Below are positions 52,850-60,712 of a stretch of DNA of 64,000 bases, piece after piece. The stretch lies in contig CALDKD010000071.1 of the NCBI GenBank assembly GCA_937898885.1, forward strand, positions 1 to 64,000, given 5' to 3'. The stretch's first letter is position 1. Every line of letters starts with the position of its first letter. This stretch comes from an uncultured Bacteroidales bacterium (GTDB taxonomy: Bacteria; Bacteroidota; Bacteroidia; Bacteroidales; Bacteroidaceae). The position numbers were made by a program, and so were the translations under genes. The notes under the pieces are model-generated. The model saw nothing but the letters and a program-made list of their open reading frames with translations. It did not search any database and was not told where the DNA came from.

Positions 52850-54675
52850 ACAGTCTCCTTATGAAAATGCCTGAACACCTTATCTGCCTTGCTTTTACCT
52901 ATCACTTCAGCCAGCTCTTCTATCTCAGCCTCAGATATTCGCTTGACACTCTTGAATTTAAGTAACATCTCACTGGCAGTCTTGTCACCGATTCCCTCTA
53001 TCTCATTCAGTTCTGATTGTGTCTGTCTTTTGCTTCTTTTCCTTTTATGGAAAGATATAGCCACCCGGTGAACCTCATCCTGCATCTGCTCCAAAAGCCG
53101 GAACAATTCACTATCTGGCCTCACACCTACCTCTGCTTGTGGGAATCCATATAGAAGACCAGATGTCCTGTGGTGTCCGTTCTTTACCAATCCTGCAATT
53201 CCTATATTGATATTCAGTGCGTTAACCACTTCTTTGGCAACGGTCATCTGCCCTTTTCCTCCATCAACTATTATCAGATCCGGCATTTTGCCATCCTCAT
53301 TCAGAATTCTGGTGTATCTTCTTGTCAGAACCTCATTCATTGAGCCGTAATCATCTCCTCCCGCATCACTCTTTATATTATAGAGCCTGTACTCTTTTCT
53401 TGCCGGTTTGGCTTTCTCATATACTACACAAGCTGCTACCGCATCTGTTCCCTGTATGTGTGAGTTGTCAAAGCACTCAATTCTCATCGGTAGTCTTTCC
53501 AGTCCAAGCAGATTCTGAAGCTCTTTCAGAAGCCTTACCTGCTTTTGCTCGGGATTCAGTTTGTCGCTTCTCTTCAATCTGTCAGCACGATACTGTCTCA
53601 CGTTTAACTGAGAGAGTGTAAGAAGCTTTTTCTTCTCTCCCCTTTGCGGAACAGTCCAGGTAATACCCTCAATATCTGTGTCTGGCATAAATGGAAGTAC
53701 AATTTCCCTCGCGTTGCTATTATAGCGCTCTCTCATCTCCACTATGGCATTCATTATCAAATCATTCACATCCTCGTCCAATTTGTTCTTGAATTCAAAT
53801 GTGAATGCCTGATTAATACATCCTTCAGTAACGTGCATATAGTTGACGAATACGGTTCCATCAGCATCCTGCTCACCGCTGAATACATCGATAGGCTCGT
53901 TTACGTCTGCAATTACCAGACTTTTCTCTCTAAAGGCCGAGAGCACCGATATTTTTTCCTTTATCTTCTGTGCCTCCTCAAATTTCAACTCTGCGGCCAG
54001 AACTCTCATTCTTTCCTTTAATTGTTGGATGAGAAGGGTCGATTTACCTTTAAGAATCTGCCTTATCTCATCTATTTGTATCTGGTACTTTATTTTTGAT
54101 TCCGCGCCTATGCAGGGAGCGTTGCAATTCTTAATCTGATATTCAAGACAATCGCGGTATTTACCTTTTTCTATTTCTTTCTCAACGATGTCCTGTCTGC
54201 AGCTCCTTATACTATAAAGTTTTTTAAAAAGCTCCAAAAGTGCGTTAAGTGTAGATACGTGGCTGTAAGGTCCATAGTATTCCGATCCATTCCTGATTAT
54301 ATTACGGGTTTTGAATACTCTTGGAAAATCCTCTTTCGTTATACAGATTGACGGGTAAGTTTTGTCATCTTTAAGCAATATATTGTATCGCGGCTTGTAT
54401 TTCTTAATAAGATTGTTCTCAAGAAGCAATGCATCCCACTCTGTATTTACTACCACGTATTTAATATCTCTTATCTTGCTTACCAGAATCCTTGTCTTAG
54501 CTGATATCTGATCTTTGTTAAAGTATGAGCTTACGCGTCTTTTTAAATTCTTGGCTTTTCCTACATAAATTACTTTACCGGTATCATCTAAATACTGGTA
54601 GCAACCTGGTGTCTCAGGGAGATTGTTTACTATCCCCTTGATGTGCTCACGATATGTCGTCTTTTCTCCTTCCAA
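52846..54675 (-). CDS. uvrC: UvrABC excinuclease subunit C
   Basis: A 609-residue nucleotide-excision-repair nuclease that makes both incisions around a lesion. The N-terminal GIY-YIG nuclease has PETPGCYQYLDDTGKVIYVGKA. A UVR motif lies near residues 205-240, and the RNase H-like second nuclease has IECFDNSHIQGTDAVAA and IVDGGKGQ. A tandem helix-hairpin-helix (ELNEIEGIGDKTASEML) closes the protein. Length is normal. It begins two bases after the apt stop and overlaps dtd by four bases. Confidence 0.97.
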   Translation of the reverse strand: MEGEKTTYREHIKGIVNNLPETPGCYQYLDDTGKVIYVGKAKNLKRRVSSYFNKDQISAKTRILVSKIRDIKYVVVNTEWDALLLENNLIKKYKPRYNILLKDDKTYPSICITKEDFPRVFKTRNIIRNGSEYYGPYSHVSTLNALLELFKKLYSIRSCRQDIVEKEIEKGKYRDCLEYQIKNCNAPCIGAESKIKYQIQIDEIRQILKGKSTLLIQQLKERMRVLAAELKFEEAQKIKEKISVLSAFREKSLVIADVNEPIDVFSGEQDADGTVFVNYMHVTEGCINQAFTFEFKNKLDEDVNDLIMNAIVEMRERYNSNAREIVLPFMPDTDIEGITWTVPQRGEKKKLLTLSQLNVRQYRADRLKRSDKLNPEQKQVRLLKELQNLLGLERLPMRIECFDNSHIQGTDAVAACVVYEKAKPARKEYRLYNIKSDAGGDDYGSMNEVLTRRYTRILNEDGKMPDLIIVDGGKGQMTVAKEVVNALNINIGIAGLVKNGHHRTSGLLYGFPQAEVGVRPDSELFRLLEQMQDEVHRVAISFHKRKRSKRQTQSELNEIEGIGDKTASEMLLKFKSVKRISEAEIEELAEVIGKSKADKVFRHFHKETV

Positions 54676-54677
54676 TT

Positions 54678-55217
54678 TTAAATGTCAAGCTCATCCATTT
54701 CTATCAGACTGTATATCTCAACATCCTCAGGAAATCTTTCCCTGGAGTTGAAATTGGTAAGCTCTATGATGAAGTTTGCCATAACTTTCCTCGGATTGAA
54801 CTGGCTGACCATCTTGCAGGCTGCGCTCGATGTTCCTCCTGTCGCAAGAAGGTCGTCGTGTACAAGCACTACATCGTTCTCGTTTATTGAGTCTTTGTGC
54901 ATCTCAATGCGGTCGAATCCGTACTCTTTCTTGTATTCTATGCTGACCTTCTCGTATGGCAGCTTTCCGGGCTTTCTGATAGGAACAAATCCCGCACCTA
55001 ATTTTTCTGCAAGAATCGCGCCCACTACAAAACCTCTGGATTCTATTCCACAAACCTTTGTAATTCCTTTGTCCTTGTAGTATTCGTATATAGTATCTAC
55101 AATTTCCCTTAAATCCTCAGGTACCATAAACCAGGAGGTAACATCTTTAAATTGTACACCTGTCATCGGATAGTCTGGGATGTTCCGAAGATCTTTCAAT
55201 AATGATTGTCTGCTCAT
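54678..55217 (-). CDS. apt: Adenine phosphoribosyltransferase
   Basis: A 179-residue cytosolic salvage enzyme making AMP from adenine and PRPP. The PRPP motif VLVHDDLLATGGT (with the two acidic residues and the TGGT loop) and the hood element GIESRGFVVG are intact. The N-terminal RNIPDYPMTGVQFKDVT is the family start. It follows mnmG after 53 bases, and the exact parS-like site lies in that gap. The uvrC start is two bases past its stop. Confidence 0.96.
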   Translation of the reverse strand: MSRQSLLKDLRNIPDYPMTGVQFKDVTSWFMVPEDLREIVDTIYEYYKDKGITKVCGIESRGFVVGAILAEKLGAGFVPIRKPGKLPYEKVSIEYKKEYGFDRIEMHKDSINENDVVLVHDDLLATGGTSSAACKMVSQFNPRKVMANFIIELTNFNSRERFPEDVEIYSLIEMDELDI

Positions 55218-55254
55218 CTTATGTTGTTGTTATTAATTAGCGGTTATTTGAAAT

Positions 55255-55270
55255 TGTTCCACGTGAAACA
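55255..55270. promoter_or_regulatory. parS-like chromosome partition site
   Basis: The 16 bases TGTTCCACGTGAAACA match the conserved bacterial ParB-binding consensus TGTTNCACGTGAAACA at every position. The site begins right after the mnmG stop codon (in the direction of transcription), in the gap before apt. ParB is expected to load here and spread along the DNA. No parA or parB is in the window. A single perfect site is strong evidence, though ParB binding itself is inferred. Confidence 0.85.
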
Positions 55271-57145
55271 TTATCTGTTCAGCAATACCAAAAGGACATT
55301 GATGTCGCTTGGCGATACCCCTGGAATACGGCTTGCCTGCGCCAGTGTCTCTGGGTCTATCCTGCAGAGCTTTTGTCTGGCCTCTGTGGAAAGAGACTGT
55401 AGCGATGCATAGTCAAACCGTCCTTTGATTTTAATATTCTCAAGACGCACCATCTTGTCTGCTATCAGTCTTTCCCTTTCTATGTATCCACTATACTTCA
55501 TGCGTATCTCAGCCGCCTCAATGATCTCCTCGCGTCTCTCTTCCTCAATCTTGTCAAGTTCCTTTTCCAAAGCCTTGATGTATGGCGCTATGTTCTTAAG
55601 AGTGATTTGCGGCCGGTTTATCAAGTCCGTCAGCCTGCAGCCTTCTCTGAGCGGAGTCGTATTCAGCTGCTCAAGCGAGTCGTTGATCAGGGCCGGCTTT
55701 ATTGAATAGTTCTGCGCAAATTCAATGAGCTTGTCAATGGCATTGCGTTTGGATACCATTCTACGGTATCTCTCTTCTGAGGCCAGTCCTATTTTGTATG
55801 CTTTCTCTGTAAGACGGATGTCCGCATCGTCCTGTCTGAGCAGAATCCTGAACTCGGCTCTTGAGGTAAACATCCTATAGGGCTCGTCAACACCTTTTGT
55901 AATAAGGTCGTCTATTAGTACACCTATATATGATTCATCTCGTCCAAGAATCAGAGGCTCTTCTCCCCGGCTTCCCAATGACGCGTTGATTCCGGCTATA
56001 AGTCCTTGACCACCAGCCTCTTCGTATCCTGTGGTGCCGTTTACCTGACCGGCCATATAGAGTCCTTTTATCACTTTTGACTCAAGGCTGGCATTCAGCT
56101 GGGTAGGGTCAAAGTAATCATATTCAATAGCATATCCGGGCCTATATACAACAAGGTCCTTGAATGCCGGTATCTCCTTCAACGCCTTGATTTGCACATC
56201 CATAGGCATTGATGAGGAGAAGCCGTTCAGGTACATCTCGTTGGTGTTCTCGCCCTCCGGCTCCAGAAACAGCTGATGCTTGTCCTTATCAGGGAATGTG
56301 AACAGCTTTGTCTCTATACTCGGGCAATAACGTGGGCCGATGCTTTTTATCTGCCCATTGTACAGGGGTGAGTCGGCAAGTGCGGAACGCAGTATATTGT
56401 GGGCATTCTCATTAGTGAAACAGGTCCAGCAGCACATCTGTCGCAAGTTGCGCTCGGAGTGCATAAATGAGAAGCGATGGAAGTCATCCTCACCGTCCTG
56501 TCTCTCCATCTGCGTGAAGTCAACACTGCGGGAGTCTATCCTTACCGGTGTTCCGGTCTTCATTCTGCCCTGCCTTATTCCGTGTCTTGCTATAGATTCC
56601 GTCAACCCGTATGAGGCCGGTTCCGATATGCGTCCGCCTGGCATTGTGACGTGCCCTATGTGCATCAGGCCATTTAGGAATGTTCCGGTGGTTAATACAA
56701 CGCTTCTTGCTTGAAACTCAGCACCTTGCAATGTCTTGACCCCTTGCACCCTACCCTCTTTGACCACCATTTCGGTCACTGTATCCTGCCAGATGTTAAG
56801 GTTGTCCAGATTCTCCAGAACGTGCCTCCAGTTTTGTACGAACTTTGCCCTGTCGCATTGTGCGCGCGGGCTCCACATAGCAGGACCCTTCGAGCGGTTA
56901 AGTATGCGGAATTGTATTGATGATTGGTCGGTCACTAAGCCCATATAACCTCCCATCGCATCTATTTCTCTTACAATCTGTCCTTTGGCTATTCCGCCTA
57001 TGGCCGGATTGCAACTCATCTGGCCGATTTTAGTCATATCTATGGTGATGAGGCAAGTCCGTGCTCCCATATTTGCGGCAGCAGCGGCAGCCTCGCATCC
57101 CGCGTGGCCTGCACCTATCACTATAACATCGTACCTGAAGTCCAT
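55271..57145 (-). CDS. mnmG: tRNA uridine 5-carboxymethylaminomethyl modification enzyme MnmG (GidA)
   Basis: A 624-residue FAD enzyme that, with MnmE, installs the carboxymethylaminomethyl group on wobble U34 of several tRNAs. The FAD motif GAGHAGCEAA is at the N-terminus, followed by NPAIGGIAKG and GPRYCPSIE, both GidA signatures, and the C-terminal helical domain that holds MnmE ends in ASRIPGVSPSDINVLLVLL. Length is normal. In many bacteria gidA lies near the replication origin, which fits the parS-like site directly after this gene. It heads the apt-uvrC-dtd-deoC run. A TAATTTTG on the minus strand (57180-57187) may be its -7 box. Confidence 0.97.
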   Translation of the reverse strand: MDFRYDVIVIGAGHAGCEAAAAAANMGARTCLITIDMTKIGQMSCNPAIGGIAKGQIVREIDAMGGYMGLVTDQSSIQFRILNRSKGPAMWSPRAQCDRAKFVQNWRHVLENLDNLNIWQDTVTEMVVKEGRVQGVKTLQGAEFQARSVVLTTGTFLNGLMHIGHVTMPGGRISEPASYGLTESIARHGIRQGRMKTGTPVRIDSRSVDFTQMERQDGEDDFHRFSFMHSERNLRQMCCWTCFTNENAHNILRSALADSPLYNGQIKSIGPRYCPSIETKLFTFPDKDKHQLFLEPEGENTNEMYLNGFSSSMPMDVQIKALKEIPAFKDLVVYRPGYAIEYDYFDPTQLNASLESKVIKGLYMAGQVNGTTGYEEAGGQGLIAGINASLGSRGEEPLILGRDESYIGVLIDDLITKGVDEPYRMFTSRAEFRILLRQDDADIRLTEKAYKIGLASEERYRRMVSKRNAIDKLIEFAQNYSIKPALINDSLEQLNTTPLREGCRLTDLINRPQITLKNIAPYIKALEKELDKIEEERREEIIEAAEIRMKYSGYIERERLIADKMVRLENIKIKGRFDYASLQSLSTEARQKLCRIDPETLAQASRIPGVSPSDINVLLVLLNR

Positions 57146-57240
57146 ATTCTATAATCAGAATCGATTCTTAACCTGAGTACAAAATTAAGGAAAAATAATC
57201 CGTCCTTCCCAATTATGGTCTTATAAGTAATAATAAAAAA

Positions 57241-57271
57241 TCCCAGCTGCCGCATTTCCGGACAGCTGGGA
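57241..57271 (-). terminator. Rho-independent terminator of the truncated barrel gene
   Basis: Perfect 9-base stem TCCCAGCTG/CAGCTGGGA with a 13-base loop, followed on the minus strand by TTTTTTATTATTAC. Confidence 0.88.
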
Positions 57272-57294
57272 TTCATGAACTGACTTCAATGCCT

Positions 57295-58593
57295 CTAAAG
57301 CAGTTTTAGGGAAATCATAAACTCTCCCCTATTCAACCCGTTTCCCCAGATTCTGGCATATCCGGCGGAAAGCGTGGTCTTCATATGGGTAAACAGTACA
57401 AGCGGAATGTTCATCTGACCTCCTACGCTGATATAATTCGCCTTGTTCTGTCTCTCACTACCCCAGTAATCCGCCATCAGGTCATTCGCGAACAGGTTAA
57501 ACTGGATGTAGTTGGGGTAACACTGCAGAGCTCCGAAATTATTCAGCCTGATAGGACTGAAGTTTATCTCGCCTGTAAACTTGGCATAGCTGTGGGCGCA
57601 TATCTGGTCAATGGCTGCTCCTGGCATGGCATTCAAGGTCTTGTAGCGGTTCTCAGCTCCGTTGTCAACATAATTGTTGCGGAATCCGCCGAAATACTCA
57701 TTGCCAAGAGTAGAGTTGCTGTCTCCGAAGTTCTGTCCTACTGTGCCCTTCAGCCAGAATGCATTGTGCCGGCCTACAGGAAGGCGGAATCCACGGTCGT
57801 AAGACAGGCTTACCGTGGGGAAAAACCTGCCGTTTGCAAGATATGTATAGGCATTGGCGCTGAATCTGTATCCTTGCTCGGCGCTTACGGCACCAAGAGT
57901 ACCCCTAACCTTTCCGCCGCTTATGTACAGGCTCATAGTCTGGAACGACGTTATGTCATTGTCAACTGCAATCTCCTGATACAGCGGCAGTGCATCCATA
58001 CCGCCATAATGTGCCAGAGTGCCGCCCCAGCTCCATTGGAACGGAGGCTGCATGGTGCGCTTGGTCTCGTATGACAAAGACACGCTATATCCCTTGCGTG
58101 ACGCGCGTCTTGGACCGAACAGGTCATAGAACGATGTCTCATTCCAGGTTGCCTTCAGCCTCCATTGCCAGTATTTAATCTCTGCAGAGGCGTGAAAACG
58201 GTTCTTCCAGTCATTGTTGCTCCAGGGCGATGTTCCAAGAAACAGATTGACAGAGCATAGCGAGAGCGGGTCATAGAACGACAGATGGTATCCAAGAACA
58301 GGCGTGACATTGTTCCACGATTTCCGGTCTGTGAATCCGCTTATGTCAGGATAGGCTCCCTGAAACCTCATTTCCCTAAGCGGTTTGTAAACCTTCACTG
58401 AATCGTAAACCTGGCCGAAGGAAATAGCCGGCAACTCATTTCCTACAGTAGAGATTTCAGCCAGCTGTGGATTGGCCAGATAGGCTTTTTGCCCAAGGAA
58501 CTCAACATTTTGTGATAATATGACTCGTTTTTGTGAATTTAGGAATTTATTGTGGATTTGAGAATATAAAACGCTTACTTTTGTAAAAAGCAA
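57295..58593 (-). CDS. N-terminally truncated outer-membrane barrel protein, probable gene remnant
   Basis: A 432-residue open frame whose body matches my memory of the C-terminal barrel of much larger Bacteroidetes surface proteins with TolB-like PD40 repeats in front. Recognisable blocks include FYDLFGPRRASRKGYS, YFGGFRNNYVDNGAENRY and the terminal FMISLKLL strand. There is no signal peptide. The first ~27 codons read through AT-rich DNA that holds the -7 box of the divergent gene at 58600, so the annotated start is doubtful and the original 5' part seems lost. A strong terminator survives at the 3' end. It may be a decayed gene; a functional short form is less likely. Confidence 0.6.
   Translation of the reverse strand: MLFTKVSVLYSQIHNKFLNSQKRVILSQNVEFLGQKAYLANPQLAEISTVGNELPAISFGQVYDSVKVYKPLREMRFQGAYPDISGFTDRKSWNNVTPVLGYHLSFYDPLSLCSVNLFLGTSPWSNNDWKNRFHASAEIKYWQWRLKATWNETSFYDLFGPRRASRKGYSVSLSYETKRTMQPPFQWSWGGTLAHYGGMDALPLYQEIAVDNDITSFQTMSLYISGGKVRGTLGAVSAEQGYRFSANAYTYLANGRFFPTVSLSYDRGFRLPVGRHNAFWLKGTVGQNFGDSNSTLGNEYFGGFRNNYVDNGAENRYKTLNAMPGAAIDQICAHSYAKFTGEINFSPIRLNNFGALQCYPNYIQFNLFANDLMADYWGSERQNKANYISVGGQMNIPLVLFTHMKTTLSAGYARIWGNGLNRGEFMISLKLL
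58576..58583 (+). promoter_or_regulatory. -7 box for the membrane protein gene at 58600
   Basis: TACTTTTG lies 17 bases before the ATG. A -33 TTTG at standard spacing is not clear; TTTG at 58557 is closer than usual. Confidence 0.45.
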
Positions 58594-58599
58594 AAAGAA

Positions 58600-59145
58600 A
58601 TGACATCACTCATTCTAAAGCTTCTCCCGGCAATTGCCATGCTTTTCTGGGCTGCAAGAATACCCTCAGTGATGGTACACTTCCTGTATAATACAGCGCA
58701 GACAGAATCCATTCTTAACCCTATGGCCTTGCTTGCCTGCATAATTGTGCTGTTTGTGGCGCTTTTCGTTCTTTTGTTCAATATAGGCGACAAGCGTATA
58801 TACAAATGGATGGACCACAGCATAAGCATAGATGTTCAGACCAGCTCGGCCATACGTAACGGGAACTTCTCGTCAACAAGGGCAGGGGAGTACCTGCTTG
58901 GAGTAAAGGAGCAGTTTGCCCCGGAGGTTTTCTTTGATATGGTATGCTACGTTCAGCTTTTCCTTGAGCTTAGGATTGAGAAGCAGAGCTATATGCTGCT
59001 TTGTCAGGCCGGTTTCGGGGGCGAGGCTATGGGAGTAACCCTTCAGGAGCATCAGGCCAAGAAGGCCGAGCTTGAAAGCCTTTCCAGGCGCATAGGAAAG
59101 ACCGGTATGTGGGTACTCTCACCGCTCATTCAGGACAAAATATAG
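58600..59145 (+). CDS. Small membrane protein of unknown function
   Basis: A 181-residue protein. Two hydrophobic segments lie at about 3-24 and 41-62. They are followed by a soluble tail of about 115 residues with short amphipathic helices (FFDMVCYVQLFLELRIEKQ) and a coiled-coil-like QEHQAKKAELESLSRRIGK segment. I do not recognise the family. It is upstream of the ECF sigma gene on the same strand, with a 76-base gap that holds a T-rich run, so co-transcription is possible but not obvious. The good -7 box and normal codon use support a real gene. Confidence 0.65.
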   Translation: MTSLILKLLPAIAMLFWAARIPSVMVHFLYNTAQTESILNPMALLACIIVLFVALFVLLFNIGDKRIYKWMDHSISIDVQTSSAIRNGNFSSTRAGEYLLGVKEQFAPEVFFDMVCYVQLFLELRIEKQSYMLLCQAGFGGEAMGVTLQEHQAKKAELESLSRRIGKTGMWVLSPLIQDKI

Positions 59146-59221
59146 TTTTCATCATTTTTTTACTCTATTTGTGTAGTAATCTGGCATCAGTGGTGTCTAA
59201 CGGTTGTAAGTTTTTTGAAAG

Positions 59222-59695
59222 ATGCAAAACAAGGAGCAGCTATTTACGGAAATTGTGAACGGACATAAACGCACCATATATACCGTGTGCTATATGTTCT
59301 CTAATGACACAGCTGAGATTGAGGATCTTTTCCAGGAGATTCTCATAAAGATGTGGAGCGGTTTTGACACATTTCGTGGCGACAGCGACATCAACACCTG
59401 GATATGGAGGGTAAGTCTTAACACCTGCCTTAACTTTGACAGAAAGAAGAGACGCGGCGGCGAGCGTGTGGAATTGAGCGTCGACATCAATCCCTACACC
59501 GATACCGACGATGATGCCCTTCAGATAAAGCAGTTGCACAAACGCATCAACCAGCTTGGTTTTGTAGATCGCAGCATCATACTGCTGTGGCTGGAGAATA
59601 TGAGCTACGATGAGATTGGCGCTATTGTAGGCATCAGTGCCAAGAATGTTTCCGTAAAACTTGTGCGCATCAAGGAGAGATTAAAACAGATGTAA
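59222..59695 (+). CDS. ECF-type RNA polymerase sigma factor
   Basis: A 157-residue sigma-70 family factor of the extracytoplasmic function type. Region 2 spans about 10-80 (YMFSNDTAEIEDLFQEILIKMWSGFDTF and NTWIWRVSLNTCLNFDRKKR), and region 4 spans about 100-155 (LGFVDRSIILLWLENMSYDEIGAIVGIS, the helix-turn-helix reading the -35 element). No region 1 or 3 is present. No FecR-type anti-sigma or TonB-receptor genes follow, so it is not the usual Bacteroidetes sigma/FecR/SusC set. The next gene, a four-helix membrane protein, starts 13 bases later and is the likely partner. Confidence 0.9.
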   Translation: MQNKEQLFTEIVNGHKRTIYTVCYMFSNDTAEIEDLFQEILIKMWSGFDTFRGDSDINTWIWRVSLNTCLNFDRKKRRGGERVELSVDINPYTDTDDDALQIKQLHKRINQLGFVDRSIILLWLENMSYDEIGAIVGISAKNVSVKLVRIKERLKQM

Positions 59696-59708
59696 GACAT
59701 TAATCGTT

Positions 59709-60299
59709 ATGACAATGGAGGATTTCACACTTTCGGCAGAGTTGGACCAGATGAGGTCGGAGTATGCCACACTGAAGAAAAAGCTCGATGAACAGGAGAT
59801 AATAAATAGCAAGCTTATAGTAAATTCCGTAAAGACCAAAGTTGACTCGCTGGACAGGCACGAGAGATTTGAGTATGTTGCGTGTTCCTTCGCGGCGCTT
59901 CTCTCGCCGGTATATCACTATACGTTCAACGCATCCTGGTGGTTCTGTCTGGGTACGGTGGTGTTTATGCTTTTCTGCGGCTACAAAACCTGGCTTGAGC
60001 ACCGTAATGTAAAGGCGTACGATGTCCGCTCCAAGGATATGCTCTCAGTGGCCAAAAACGTGCGCAAACTGCGTCAGGACTATACCAATTGGCTCAATGT
60101 GGCGTTGCCGCTGCTCGTGGTCTGGCTTGGCTGGCTCTTTGCCGAGCTGATGATGAACAATGACGATAAGAAATTCGTCATATTGATGGCCGGCAGCATC
60201 ATTTGCGGCCTGTTGATAGGCGGCAGCATCGGCCTCTCAATGCGTCGTAAGGTAATCCGCACCTGCGATGAGATTATCGCCCAGATAGAGGAAAATTAG
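59709..60299 (+). CDS. Membrane protein linked to the ECF sigma factor, possible anti-sigma factor
   Basis: A 196-residue protein. A cytosolic N-terminal helix (about 10-50, with LKKKLDEQEIINSKLI) precedes four hydrophobic segments at about 55-73, 76-95, 130-149 and 156-176, and a short charged tail. I recall similar KLDxQEIINxxLI proteins beside ECF sigma genes in Bacteroides. A role as a non-standard anti-sigma factor holding the sigma factor at the membrane is inference; no zinc or cysteine motif is present. The nearby ATG at 59715 is an alternative start. It is 13 bases after the sigma gene, and a hairpin lies at its stop codon. Confidence 0.65.
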   Translation: MTMEDFTLSAELDQMRSEYATLKKKLDEQEIINSKLIVNSVKTKVDSLDRHERFEYVACSFAALLSPVYHYTFNASWWFCLGTVVFMLFCGYKTWLEHRNVKAYDVRSKDMLSVAKNVRKLRQDYTNWLNVALPLLVVWLGWLFAELMMNNDDKKFVILMAGSIICGLLIGGSIGLSMRRKVIRTCDEIIAQIEEN

Positions 60300-60323
60300 G
60301 GTAGGGCTCTACGGAGCCTACCC
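60299..60323 (+). terminator. Hairpin at the end of the ECF sigma operon
   Basis: GGGTAGGGCTC pairs with GAGCCTACCC around a TACG tetraloop with one bulged G; a weak T-rich stretch follows. It overlaps the stop codon of the preceding gene. Confidence 0.6.
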
Positions 60324-60350
60324 GTTATGAGGTTTTCCGCGTTTTTTGCC

Positions 60351-60444
60351 ATAGTTACGCACTTTTCATTTCATTATTTGAAATGAATGCAACGAGGCTT
60401 CATTTCGTTCGTTTCAAATAATGAAACGAAACGAGCGTAACTAT
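60351..60444. repeat. 94-base near-palindromic element with 33-base arms
   Basis: The left arm (60351-60383) and right arm (60412-60442 plus two bases) are inverted copies differing at three of 33 positions. The inner 15 bases, TTTCATTATTTGAAA, are perfect. The 28-base centre contains a second GAAATGA/TCATTTC pair. The structure is like a non-coding inverted-repeat element or a large RNA hairpin. Confidence 0.75.
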
Positions 60445-60616
60445 ACCGGAGAAGTTGGAGTGCATGGCCACTATAAAACACAGGGGTTACTTTAGCGGTT
60501 ACGCAAGCTTCGGACCTATGGTGTTACTTGATATCAACAGCATCACTCAGAGCGGCAAGCTGCGACAGCGAGGTTGACACTGCTATGGTTAGATGGCGTA
60601 AGAAAGGTGTTATAAC

Positions 60617-60654
60617 AACGGTCCCGGTTACACATAGGTGTGGCCGGGACCGTT
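60617..60654. terminator. Long GC-rich hairpin
   Basis: Perfect 11-base arms AACGGTCCCGG/CCGGGACCGTT continue inward through two G-T pairs and ACAC/GTGT to an ATAG loop. AATTTTG follows on the plus strand. It is probably a terminator for plus-strand transcripts, or a processed RNA structure. Confidence 0.6.
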
Positions 60655-60675
60655 AATTTTGAATTCATATTGTGG

Positions 60676-60706
60676 TGAATCAGAGGGTCCTGTCCCTGCT
60701 GATTCA
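60676..60706 (-). terminator. Terminator-like hairpin after the DUF4906-like gene
   Basis: TGAATCAG/CTGATTCA stem with an inner GGG/CCC pair around TCCTGT. It lies seven bases past the stop codon on the minus strand. There is no clear T run. Its core resembles the hairpin at 5916-5942. Confidence 0.55.
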
Positions 60707-60712
60707 GTCAAT

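Larger units (their letters stand above)
60300..60712. other. Structured 413-base intergenic region
   Basis: Between the ECF operon and the convergent DUF4906-like gene. It contains the hairpin at 60299-60323, a 94-base near-palindrome (60351-60444), a 38-codon ORF (60464-60577) of doubtful status, a 17-bp hairpin (60617-60654) and a terminator-like hairpin (60676-60706). Confidence 0.7.

Noticed and set aside
58600..59145. Holin-like phage gene
   Set aside because: Two hydrophobic segments suggested it, but the long soluble tail and absence of phage neighbours make this unsupported.
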